Shown here piece by piece: positions 17,565 through 23,801 of a stretch of 46,764 nucleotides of DNA. The DNA is from Rhizobium nepotum 39/7. Its GTDB lineage: Bacteria; Pseudomonadota; Alphaproteobacteria; Rhizobiales; Rhizobiaceae. Under the pieces are notes generated by a model. That model saw nothing but the letters and a program-made list of their open reading frames with translations. It searched no databases and had not been told where the DNA came from. Numbering within the stretch: the stretch's first letter is position 1; every line of letters begins with the position of its first letter. The stretch is from NCBI RefSeq assembly GCF_000949865.1, contig NZ_JWJH01000023.1:1-46764 (forward strand), given 5' to 3'. The position numbers were made by a program, and so were the translations under genes.

Positions 17565-17915
17565 TTACTTCTCGCGATAGAAGATCATGCCGCCATGGTA
17601 GAGCACATCGTCGACGAATTCGCCGTCGGCGGTAAAGCCGGTATCGTCCCAATAGTCGATATGGCTGCCTTTCACCTCGTAACGCCCCTGATAAGCGCTT
17701 TTGCGTTGGCCGCGCGCCTCATCATACCGGCCATCAGGCAAAAGCTCCTGGCGAACATGGCCATCGCCGGTGACCCACATGCCGATATAGGGGTGGCTTT
17801 TGAGGTCCGCCATTTCGGCCGTATTCGCTTTCACGACACCACTCCCTTTGTGGGGACTTGTATCGACAGCGGCCGTTGCCAGCACAAGAGCGACGGATGT
17901 CGAGAGGATGTTCAT
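17565..17915 (-). CDS. Atu4866-family protein (streptavidin-like fold), probably exported
   Basis: A 116-residue protein. The last 80 residues (HPYIGMWVTGDGHVRQELLP, then GRYDEARGQRKSAYQGRYEV, DDTGFTADGEF and LYHGGMIFYRE) match the Atu4866 family first defined in Agrobacterium, a small beta-barrel of streptavidin-like topology with unknown ligand. The N-terminal 20 residues are hydrophobic (MNILSTSVALVLATAAVDT) and look like a signal peptide. The start overlaps the stop of the upstream decarboxylase gene (ATGA), and GGGAGGG serves as ribosome site, so it is the last gene of a three-gene operon. Confidence 0.8.
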   Translation of the reverse strand: MNILSTSVALVLATAAVDTSPHKGSGVVKANTAEMADLKSHPYIGMWVTGDGHVRQELLPDGRYDEARGQRKSAYQGRYEVKGSHIDYWDDTGFTADGEFVDDVLYHGGMIFYREK

Positions 17916-18388
17916 TCCATCAGCCCTCCCGCTGCGGCGTCGGCGCGGCGTTCCTCGAACAGTTCCGCAAGCGTCCGGGATGCGGCGATGGCTTTGGGGA
18001 AACCTGCGGGAACCGTGATCAGATAGATCATTTCCTTCAGTTCCTCGTCGGTCGCGCCGACATTGAGCGCGTAAGCCGCGTGCACCTTCATCAGATCGCG
18101 CTCGCCAAGGGCTGCCATGACCGCAACGGCGGCCAGCTGGCGGGTCCGGTTATCCAGTCCCGGCCGGGACCAGACCTCCCCCAGGGCGTAACCCTCGGTC
18201 GCTTCGGCAAGGAAGGGGAACTCCTGCCGCAGACCTTCCAGATTGGGCTGCGGCTTGCCGTTATTGAGGCTGCGTATGACTTCATCGCCACGCCTCAACC
18301 GGTCGTCCAGGCGCTGCGGATTTGCGACTGCGGCGGCATTTCCCGCAAGCATGGCGATCGCAAGCACGGTTGGAAAAATCGCTTTCAT
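17912..18388 (-). CDS. Carboxymuconolactone decarboxylase-family protein with signal peptide
   Basis: A 158-residue protein. Residues 1-22 form a Sec signal peptide (MKAIFPTVLAIAMLAGNAAA). The rest is an all-helical CMD domain: RLRRGDEVIRSLNNGKPQPN, then RTRQLAAVAVMAALGERDLMKVHAAYALNVGATDEELKEMIYLITVPAGFPKAIAA. There is no cysteine anywhere, which excludes an AhpD-type peroxidase mechanism and points to the PcaC-like branch. Export of a CMD protein is unusual. The start at 18388 has an ideal ribosome site (AAGGAGGCTGAA) 10 bp after the SDR stop codon. Its substrate is unknown; joint action with the SDR is inferred from the operon. Confidence 0.85.
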   Translation of the reverse strand: MKAIFPTVLAIAMLAGNAAAVANPQRLDDRLRRGDEVIRSLNNGKPQPNLEGLRQEFPFLAEATEGYALGEVWSRPGLDNRTRQLAAVAVMAALGERDLMKVHAAYALNVGATDEELKEMIYLITVPAGFPKAIAASRTLAELFEERRADAAAGGLME

Positions 18389-18398
18389 TTCAGCCTCC

Positions 18399-19121
18399 TT
18401 AAACTGCGGTCGGACGAACGACGATTTCATTGACGTCGACGTCGTCGGGTTGCTCGATGGCGTAACGAACGGCACGCCCGATGGCGTCGGGCTTCAACGC
18501 TATGGCCCGATAGGTCTGCATCAATTCGGCGGCGGCCGGGTCGGTGATGGTATCGGCGAGTTCGCTTTCCACCACGCCGGGATGAATGCAGGTGACGCGC
18601 AGGTTGCGGTTTTCCTGCCGCAGGCCATCCGAAATGGCGCGTACCGCATGTTTCGTTGCGCAATAGACGGCAGCCGTCGGCGAAACGGCCAGTGCGCCGA
18701 TGGACGCTATGTTGACGATGTGGCCGGAAGCACGCGCGGTCATCTCAGGCAGAACGGCGGCAACCCCGTAAAGCACACCCTTGATGTTGACGTCGATCAT
18801 CCGGTCCCATTCATCGACCTTGAGAGACGACATCAGCGAAAGCGGCATGATGCCGGCATTGTTGACGATGACGTCGATCCGGCCGAACGCCTCGCGGCCC
18901 GCCTCGGCAAAAGCTTCAACGCTGCGCCTTTCCGTTACATCAAGCGGATGGACGACAAGCTCGGCGCCCGTCTGGCGCAGTTCATCGGCCAGGGCCTGCA
19001 AACGGTCCATGCGACGTGCGCCCAGAACCAGCTTCGCGCCGGCGGCGGCAAGTTCCCTTGCGATACCCTCGCCTATCCCGCTCGACGCACCGGTGATGAG
19101 AACAACTTTGTTCAATGTCAT
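18399..19121 (-). CDS. SDR-family oxidoreductase
   Basis: Short-chain dehydrogenase of 240 residues and first gene of a three-gene operon. The glycine motif GASSGIGEG starts at residue 11, GARRMDR after beta-2 suggests NADP(H), NNAGI is at 87-91, and the catalytic Ser140, Tyr153 and Lys157 lie in NIASIGALAVSPTAAVYCATK. The C terminus DVDVNEIVVRPTAV matches the YdfG-type branch with broad activity on beta-hydroxy acids and aldehydes. It has a good ribosome site (CGAAGGAGAAAACC). It is divergent from the LysR gene at 19244, the likely regulator. Confidence 0.92.
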   Translation of the reverse strand: MTLNKVVLITGASSGIGEGIARELAAAGAKLVLGARRMDRLQALADELRQTGAELVVHPLDVTERRSVEAFAEAGREAFGRIDVIVNNAGIMPLSLMSSLKVDEWDRMIDVNIKGVLYGVAAVLPEMTARASGHIVNIASIGALAVSPTAAVYCATKHAVRAISDGLRQENRNLRVTCIHPGVVESELADTITDPAAAELMQTYRAIALKPDAIGRAVRYAIEQPDDVDVNEIVVRPTAV

Positions 19122-19243
19122 GGTTTTCTCCTTCGCGTTACGGCCCGCTTTTTTGAGGAGCGGCCGTTGCAGGAAAGATAAAGCTTTGCCATTGTCGTGA
19201 TAACAGCCTCAATCATGAACCTTATGGATAGATTTTCTAACCA

Positions 19244-20140
19244 ATGAATGTCGATCTCAACGCACTTTCCATTTTCTGCATGGTTGCCGAGGAGCGCAGT
19301 TTCCGCGCCACGGCGGACAGGCTCGGCGTTACGCGGTCCGCCGTCAGCCAGACCATCCGCAGACTTGAAGAAACAATGGGAATAGCGCTTGTGCAGCGCA
19401 CGACGCGCAGCGTCAGCCTGACGGAAGCGGGACAACAGCTTTACGCGGATGTTTCGCCGTCCATCGACAATCTCGTGCAGGCGGCACAGGCCGCCTCTTC
19501 GCTGAGCGGAACCCCGCGAGGCCAATTGCGGCTTGCGGTTTCCTCCATAGCGGAACGCTTTTTGTCGGGGCAATTGCTTGCGAGCTTCGCCGAGGCACAT
19601 CCCGAGGTGCAGCTCGATATCGTCGTGACGGATGAGGAGTTCGATATCGTCGCCGAACATTACGATGCCGGCGTGCGCCTTGGGGAGTTGATCGCGCAGG
19701 ATATGATCGCCGTTCCGGTTTCCGGTCCGCAGCGGCAGCTCGCCGTCTGCTCGCCGCAATATCGCGCTCGCTTCGCTCTACCGACGCAGCCGCGCGAGCT
19801 GGTCGATCACCGATGTATCGGCTGGCGGCCTCGTCCGGGCGTCGCACCCTACCGGTGGGAGTTTGCGGAAAATGGCCGCGAATTCGCCGTCGCGGTTCAG
19901 CCCGATTTCACCACCAACGACATGCAGCTGATGATAAAGCTGGCCTGCTCCGGTGCCGGAATCACCTTCGGAATGGAAGAGACGTTCCGCCCCTATCTGG
20001 AGAGCGGCCAACTCGTTTCCATGCTGGAAGACCATTCCCCGACCTTTGCGGGATTTTATCTCTATTATCCCAATCGTCGCAATCTTGCACCGAAGCTCCG
20101 CGCGTTTATCGATCACGTTCGCCTGCCGGGAAACCGGTAA
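19244..20140 (+). CDS. LysR-family transcriptional regulator
   Basis: Regulator of 298 residues. The HTH is LNALSIFCMVAEERSFRATADRLGVTRSAVSQTIRRLEETMGIALVQR (residues 4-51), followed by TTRSVSLTEAGQQL and the effector domain RGQLRLAVSSIAERFLSGQLL. It belongs to the large group that controls adjacent oxidoreductases. The ribosome site is poor. It is divergent from the SDR-CMD-Atu4866 operon with 122 bp between the starts, so direct control of that operon is likely. The stop codon is followed by a 10 bp stem-loop. Confidence 0.92.
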   Translation: MNVDLNALSIFCMVAEERSFRATADRLGVTRSAVSQTIRRLEETMGIALVQRTTRSVSLTEAGQQLYADVSPSIDNLVQAAQAASSLSGTPRGQLRLAVSSIAERFLSGQLLASFAEAHPEVQLDIVVTDEEFDIVAEHYDAGVRLGELIAQDMIAVPVSGPQRQLAVCSPQYRARFALPTQPRELVDHRCIGWRPRPGVAPYRWEFAENGREFAVAVQPDFTTNDMQLMIKLACSGAGITFGMEETFRPYLESGQLVSMLEDHSPTFAGFYLYYPNRRNLAPKLRAFIDHVRLPGNR

Positions 20141-20165
20141 TCTGCCGGAGCGGCCTCCGGCAGAT
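20140..20165. terminator. Stem-loop between convergent LysR and VOC genes
   Basis: An 11 bp stem ATCTGCCGGAG/CTCCGGCAGAT with a CGGC loop that begins in the LysR stop codon. No T-tract follows on either strand, so it may act as an mRNA end protector instead. Confidence 0.45.
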
Positions 20166-20186
20166 CGGTATGTCAGGAGAAGAAGG

Positions 20187-20966
20187 TTACTTCTTCAGCG
20201 AGACCAGCGAGAAGAAGGCGTCCTGCGGGTCCTGGCAATTAACGATCCAGCTTCCGCCGGGAACTTCCATCGGACCGTTGACGACCTTGCCGCCGCCGGT
20301 GCTGATGCGGGTGATGGCGTCATCGATGCCGTCGACATTGAAATAATAACCCCAATGGCAGACGGGGATCTGCGGCATACGTTTCATCATGCCGCCGATG
20401 GCTTTGCCATTATGGGCGAAGATGCGATACGGGCCCATTTCGCCCATGTCGAAATCATGGTCCTTGGTCCAGCCGAACACCTCGCCGTAAAAGGCGGCCG
20501 CCTCATCGACATTGTCGGTGAAGAGTTCGTGCCAGCCGACGTGGCCCTGCTTGTTCTGGGCATCCTCGGGGAAGCCGCCGGTTTCCATCGGCTGCGGCGT
20601 CATGATGCAGATAACCGCACCGAAAGGATCCGCCACCACGGCGAAACGGCCGATCTCGGGAATATCCTGCGGCGGACGCATGACCGAGCCGCCCTTTTGC
20701 GCGAACTGTTCCGCCGTGGCGTCCACATCGTCAACTTCGACATAGCCGGTCCAGTTCGGTGGAATGCCCTGGCCCTTGTGCTCTTCGGTCAGTTCCATGA
20801 TACCGCCCATGCCTTTGCCATCGGCCTCAAGCACCAGATAAGGCATTTCCGGCGAACCGAAATCCTTGGTCTGCCAGCCGACGACATGGCCATAAAAGCG
20901 GGCGGCCGCCTCCATGTCAGGTGTCATCAGTTCGACCCATATGAATTTTCCGTGTGTATCGGACAT
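20187..20966 (-). CDS. Two-domain VOC-family protein (CFP-30B/glyoxalase-like)
   Basis: A 259-residue protein made of two tandem VOC units. The first starts GKFIWVELMTPDMEAAARFYGHVVGW. The second starts GHVGWHELFTDNVDEAAAFYGEVFGW near residue 138. Each has the FYG-VFGW type helix and a later glycine-rich strand (GIMELTEEHKGQGIPPNWTGYVEVDD; GGMMKRMPQIPVCHWGYYFNVD). This is the layout of the mycobacterial antigen CFP-30B group; no enzymatic activity is assured. It has a good ribosome site (CTCCGGAGAGAGAAA). It is the last of three genes on the minus strand facing a MarR gene. Confidence 0.88.
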   Translation of the reverse strand: MSDTHGKFIWVELMTPDMEAAARFYGHVVGWQTKDFGSPEMPYLVLEADGKGMGGIMELTEEHKGQGIPPNWTGYVEVDDVDATAEQFAQKGGSVMRPPQDIPEIGRFAVVADPFGAVICIMTPQPMETGGFPEDAQNKQGHVGWHELFTDNVDEAAAFYGEVFGWTKDHDFDMGEMGPYRIFAHNGKAIGGMMKRMPQIPVCHWGYYFNVDGIDDAITRISTGGGKVVNGPMEVPGGSWIVNCQDPQDAFFSLVSLKK

Positions 20967-21057
20967 TTTCTCTCTCCGGAGTAATGGCGTGGGTTTTCGG
21001 GCGATCGGCCGCCGCAGGACGCGGCGGCGCGTTATTCGGCGTGGTTCCGGCGGGGCA

Positions 21058-21546
21058 TCACGCCTTGCGCTGGAACTCCGATGTCATGAAGGTCTTGAAG
21101 GTGCCGTCCGGTTGCCGGACGCTGCCGGAAAAGCTGCGGTTGTTATCGTCATGCAGCACCAGCACATCGTGATAGGTATCGATGCGGCCGGAACCGTCGA
21201 AGGCCGGTCCTTCCGCCTCAAGCGTCAGGGTCTTGCCGTCATCTTCCAGCCAGCCCTTGTAGACCCAGAGATTGGTCATCATCGATCCCACCCAGGTGCC
21301 GACGAAATTTCCCTTGGCCGGGTCGAAACCCACCGTGATGACGGCCGTCATCTCCGTGCCATCAGGCATCTTGCCGCTGCCATGCCCGATGATCCACAGC
21401 CCGCCAATGGAACTGACAGTCTCGGTGAACCGCTGGGCGGGATCGTCGGGATCGTAACCGTCATGGCCGGTACTGGAGGTCATGACCCAGTCGCCGACGA
21501 TCCTTGACAGGAACTCGTGCTCTTTCTGTGGCTTGGCATTCTCCAT
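21058..21546 (-). CDS. DUF1579-family protein
   Basis: A 162-residue protein of the DUF1579 beta-barrel family. Visible family features are EHEFLSRIVGDWVMTSS near the N terminus, then GGLWIIGHGSGKMPDG, ITVGFDPAKGNFVGTWVGSMMTNLWVYKGWLEDDGKTLTLEAEGP, and FMTSEFQRK at the end. The function is unknown. The ATG at 21546 is preferred to the one at 21567 because the latter's codons themselves form the GAGGAGG ribosome site. It lies 24 bp after the DUF899 gene, so the two are cotranscribed. Confidence 0.87.
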   Translation of the reverse strand: MENAKPQKEHEFLSRIVGDWVMTSSTGHDGYDPDDPAQRFTETVSSIGGLWIIGHGSGKMPDGTEMTAVITVGFDPAKGNFVGTWVGSMMTNLWVYKGWLEDDGKTLTLEAEGPAFDGSGRIDTYHDVLVLHDDNNRSFSGSVRQPDGTFKTFMTSEFQRKA

Positions 21547-21570
21547 TTTCGTCTCCTCCTCGTCCATGGT

Positions 21571-22299
21571 TCAGTGGCAGCAGGCTGCTGCCTTCGGCGC
21601 GTCCTCATACTGGTCGTGCCGGCGCACCCAATCCATTACACCCTCTTCATTACGGCCTTTTGGCACCAGATCGAGTAGCATCAGCGTGCCAAGCGTTTGT
21701 TCCGCGCCGCGGGCGTAAGTGGAATAGGTGTGGTAGATCTTGCCGTCCTCACCCTTGGCAAACACACTGATACCGTGCAGATCCTTCAGGTCGCCATAGG
21801 GCTCCATTTCGCGGTAGTTGTAAGTGATCGCGCGGTTGGCCATATCGTCGTCCCGAAACGAGGCCTGATAATCATAATTGAAATCAGTGCCTTCCGCCGA
21901 AACCCAGGGGAATTTCCATCCCATGCGCCGCTTGTAGCTTTCGATCTTTTCAAGCGGCGCGCGCGAAACTGCCGCGAAACTCGCATCGCCATGCTTGAGG
22001 TGAATGAGCGCGCCATCGACATGATCCGCGAAAAAGGAACAGCCGGTGCAGCCCTCCTCCCAGTCGGGCGCCAGCATGAAGTGATAGACGATGAGCTGGC
22101 TGCAATCGCCGAACAGTTCCTTCAGCGATTTCGGGCCGGAAGGCGCATCGAAAATATAATCCTTCGTCACCTCTTCCCAGGGCAATGCGCGCCGCGCGTC
22201 GTTCAGCCTGTCGCGGGCGCGGGTCAGTTCCTTTTCCTTCACCAGCAGATCGCGGCGGGCCGCAAGCCACTCCTCATTCGAAACGACGGGATGAGACAT
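21571..22299 (-). CDS. DUF899-family thioredoxin-like protein
   Basis: A 242-residue protein of the DUF899 family, a thioredoxin-fold group. It starts VVSNEEWLAARRDLLVKEKELTRARD, and continues with LPWEEVTKDYIFD, LFGDCSQLIVYHFML, the DWEEGCTGCSFFADHVDG region with a CxxC pair (about 82-85) and PWVSAEGTDFNYDYQASF. It ends in AAACCH. Redox activity or binding of a thiol-reactive compound is possible but unproven. The start has an optimal ribosome site (CCAAGGAGGAAAGATC). It is the first gene of the DUF899-DUF1579-VOC series and divergent from the MarR gene at 22450. Confidence 0.88.
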   Translation of the reverse strand: MSHPVVSNEEWLAARRDLLVKEKELTRARDRLNDARRALPWEEVTKDYIFDAPSGPKSLKELFGDCSQLIVYHFMLAPDWEEGCTGCSFFADHVDGALIHLKHGDASFAAVSRAPLEKIESYKRRMGWKFPWVSAEGTDFNYDYQASFRDDDMANRAITYNYREMEPYGDLKDLHGISVFAKGEDGKIYHTYSTYARGAEQTLGTLMLLDLVPKGRNEEGVMDWVRRHDQYEDAPKAAACCH

Positions 22300-22414
22300 G
22301 ATCTTTCCTCCTTGGATCCGTCTTTCACCATGGCGCCGTTCCGCTCAAACGGTGGGCGCCGCATATTTTCGCATTGAAAGCCAAGGAAACCATCAGCAAG
22401 GCGACAAGTTCCGC

Positions 22415-22443
22415 TTGACTATTTAGGTTGATATCAACATATT
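22415..22443 (+). promoter_or_regulatory. Promoter and palindromic operator of the MarR gene; leaderless mRNA likely
   Basis: TTGACT (22415-22420) and CATATT (22438-22443) with an ideal 17 bp spacer. The perfect palindrome GTTGATATCAAC (22427-22438) fills the spacer and the first base of the -10 box. The expected transcript start, 7 bases on, falls on the A of the ATG at 22450, and there is no ribosome site, so the mRNA is probably leaderless. The palindrome is the obvious MarR autorepression site. Confidence 0.65.
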
Positions 22444-22449
22444 CATACC

Positions 22450-22896
22450 ATGTCAAACACCAGCGTGATTCCTTTTTCGACAACTCTTTTCGTGCGGGAC
22501 GCCTGTCTCTGCCTGCATGCGCAACGCGCTGCCCGGGCTTTGGCGCGGCTGTTCGACAATGCGCTGAAACCTGTCGGCATCAATAATGGCCAGTTTTCAC
22601 TGCTGATGTCGCTCAACCGGCCGGAGCCGCCACCGATGGGACCGGTCGCCAATCTTCTCGCCATGGACCGTACGACGCTGACGGCAGCGCTGAAACCGCT
22701 GGAACGGCGCGGGCTGGTCAGCATCGAACAGGACCCCAAGGACAAGCGCGGCAAGCGCCTGCGGCTGACGGCGGAAGGCATGGCCGTGCTCGCCGCCGGC
22801 TTTCCCATCTGGCAGCAGACCCATGCCGAAATAGAGGGCCGCATCGGCAGCGGCGACCCCGACCGGCTGCGCCGCGATCTTATCGATCTCGGCTGA
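22450..22896 (+). CDS. MarR-family transcriptional regulator
   Basis: Regulator of 148 residues. The dimerisation helix VRDACLCLHAQRAARALARLFD contains Cys19 and Cys21, close to where OhrR proteins carry their reactive Cys. The winged helix follows: MGPVANLLAMDRTTLTAALKPLERRGLVSIEQDPKDKRGKRLRLT. No ribosome site precedes the ATG. The promoter position suggests a leaderless message repressed by its own product. It is divergent from the DUF899-DUF1579-VOC genes and followed by YciI on the same strand, which together look like its regulon. Thiol sensing is an inference. Confidence 0.92.
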   Translation: MSNTSVIPFSTTLFVRDACLCLHAQRAARALARLFDNALKPVGINNGQFSLLMSLNRPEPPPMGPVANLLAMDRTTLTAALKPLERRGLVSIEQDPKDKRGKRLRLTAEGMAVLAAGFPIWQQTHAEIEGRIGSGDPDRLRRDLIDLG

Positions 22897-22995
22897 CAGG
22901 AGGCCGGCATAACGCCACTTTTGTCGACAAGAATGTCATCTGGCCGTCGTGCCGGGGAGCGAAACTACGGAAAACGCGATCAAGGAGGAAAGATC

Positions 22996-23418
22996 ATGCG
23001 TGCAATCGTTTTTGTAAAAGCCACCAAGAGCAGCGAAGATGGCGTCATGCCCACGACCGAACTCATGGAGGCAATGGGGAAATTCAACGAGGAGCTGGTC
23101 AATGCCGGCATCATGCAATCCGGTGACGGCCTGCACCCCTCCTCCAAGGGCAAGAGGGTTATTTTCGACGGCGACAGCCGCACCGTCGTCGACGGCCCCT
23201 TCCCGCACACCAACGAGCTGGTTGCCGGCTTCTGGCTCTGGAATGTGAAGGATATGGACGAGGCCGTGGAATGGGTGAAACGTTGCCCCAACCCGATGCT
23301 GGAGCGCAGTGAAATCGAAATCCGCCCGATGTTCGAAATGGAAGATTTCGGCGATGCGGTGACACCTGAAATCGCCGAACATGTGGAAAAACTGCGCGAG
23401 CGTGTGGCGAAGCAATAA
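22996..23418 (+). CDS. YciI/DGPF-family protein
   Basis: A 140-residue protein of the YCII-related (DGPF) family. It starts MRAIVFVKATKSSEDG, has NEELVNAGIMQSGDGLHPSSKGKRV, and then the family hallmark VVDGPFPHTNELVAGFWLWNVKDMDEAVEWVKRCP (residues 61-95), followed by an acidic C terminus. Such proteins have a ferredoxin-like fold with His/Asp residues and are often found beside ECF sigma factors, VOC or DUF genes. The activity is unknown. The start at 22996 has a strong ribosome site (CAAGGAGGAAAGATC). It lies 99 bp after the MarR gene. Confidence 0.9.
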   Translation: MRAIVFVKATKSSEDGVMPTTELMEAMGKFNEELVNAGIMQSGDGLHPSSKGKRVIFDGDSRTVVDGPFPHTNELVAGFWLWNVKDMDEAVEWVKRCPNPMLERSEIEIRPMFEMEDFGDAVTPEIAEHVEKLRERVAKQ

Positions 23419-23568
23419 GGTCGCAGAGGTTAAGGGCTGGATTGAAACGGGAGGGTGCGGCTTGCCGCATTCTCCAGCCCGGTCACCTGCTTCAAAAGCC
23501 ATTGCCTCGAACAGCCGCCGCTGTTAATCATTGAGCGGTTCAACCCGTATCAAGAAAGGAGGCTTCGC

Positions 23569-23643
23569 ATGGATATTTCCTGCTTCTGGCGCAATCGTCA
23601 GCTCTGCCACCTTTTTGCCCTGCAGACGCGTTTGCAGGGCTGA
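23569..23643 (+). CDS. 24-codon leader ORF upstream of the ABC-F gene
   Basis: The short ORF starts at the ATG at 23569 with an almost perfect ribosome site (AAGAAAGGAGG, 6 bases before the ATG), far better than that of the ABC-F gene itself. It encodes a 24-residue peptide beginning MDISCFWRNRQLCHLF and ending in TRLQG. Codons 17-24 form one strand after the other of an 8 bp perfect hairpin (23617-23640). The ABC-F start lies 158 bp after its stop. I read it as a regulatory leader peptide whose translation senses ribosome-targeting drugs, as known for other ABC-F resistance genes. The peptide itself is not one I recognise. Confidence 0.7.
   Translation: MDISCFWRNRQLCHLFALQTRLQG
23617..23640 (+). 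promoter_or_regulatory. Hairpin within the leader ORF
   Basis: GCCCTGCA, an 8-base loop, then TGCAGGGC. It covers the last eight codons of the leader ORF and stops at its TGA, so a translating ribosome would melt it and a stalled one would leave it or a competing structure. Confidence 0.6.
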
Positions 23644-23719
23644 CCGGAACACCAAAACTCTGGTTTGCCCAAAAGGCCGCGCAGGATGCAGCTTGTCCGC
23701 CACTGCGCATGTTTTCACG

Positions 23720-23787
23720 ACGGATCACCGCGAACCGAAACCCCGTACTGCATATTGCAGACCACGGTTCGTTACGGGTCCGTTTTG
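23720..23787 (+). terminator. Attenuator-like terminator before the ABC-F gene
   Basis: Outer stem ACGGATC (23720-23726) with GGTCCGT (23777-23783) and inner stem CGAACCG (23731-23737) with CGGTTCG (23765-23771), followed directly by TTTT within GTTTTGCC. Inside the loop is a further CTGCA-TAT-TGCAG hairpin. It ends about 15 bases before the ABC-F start codon at 23802. It has the form of an intrinsic terminator in the 5' leader. Confidence 0.6.
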
Positions 23788-23801
23788 CCAGAGACAATTT
23801 T

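Noticed and set aside
17912..18388. AhpD-like peroxidase assignment for the CMD-family gene
   Set aside because: AhpD needs a CxxC pair, and this protein has no cysteine.
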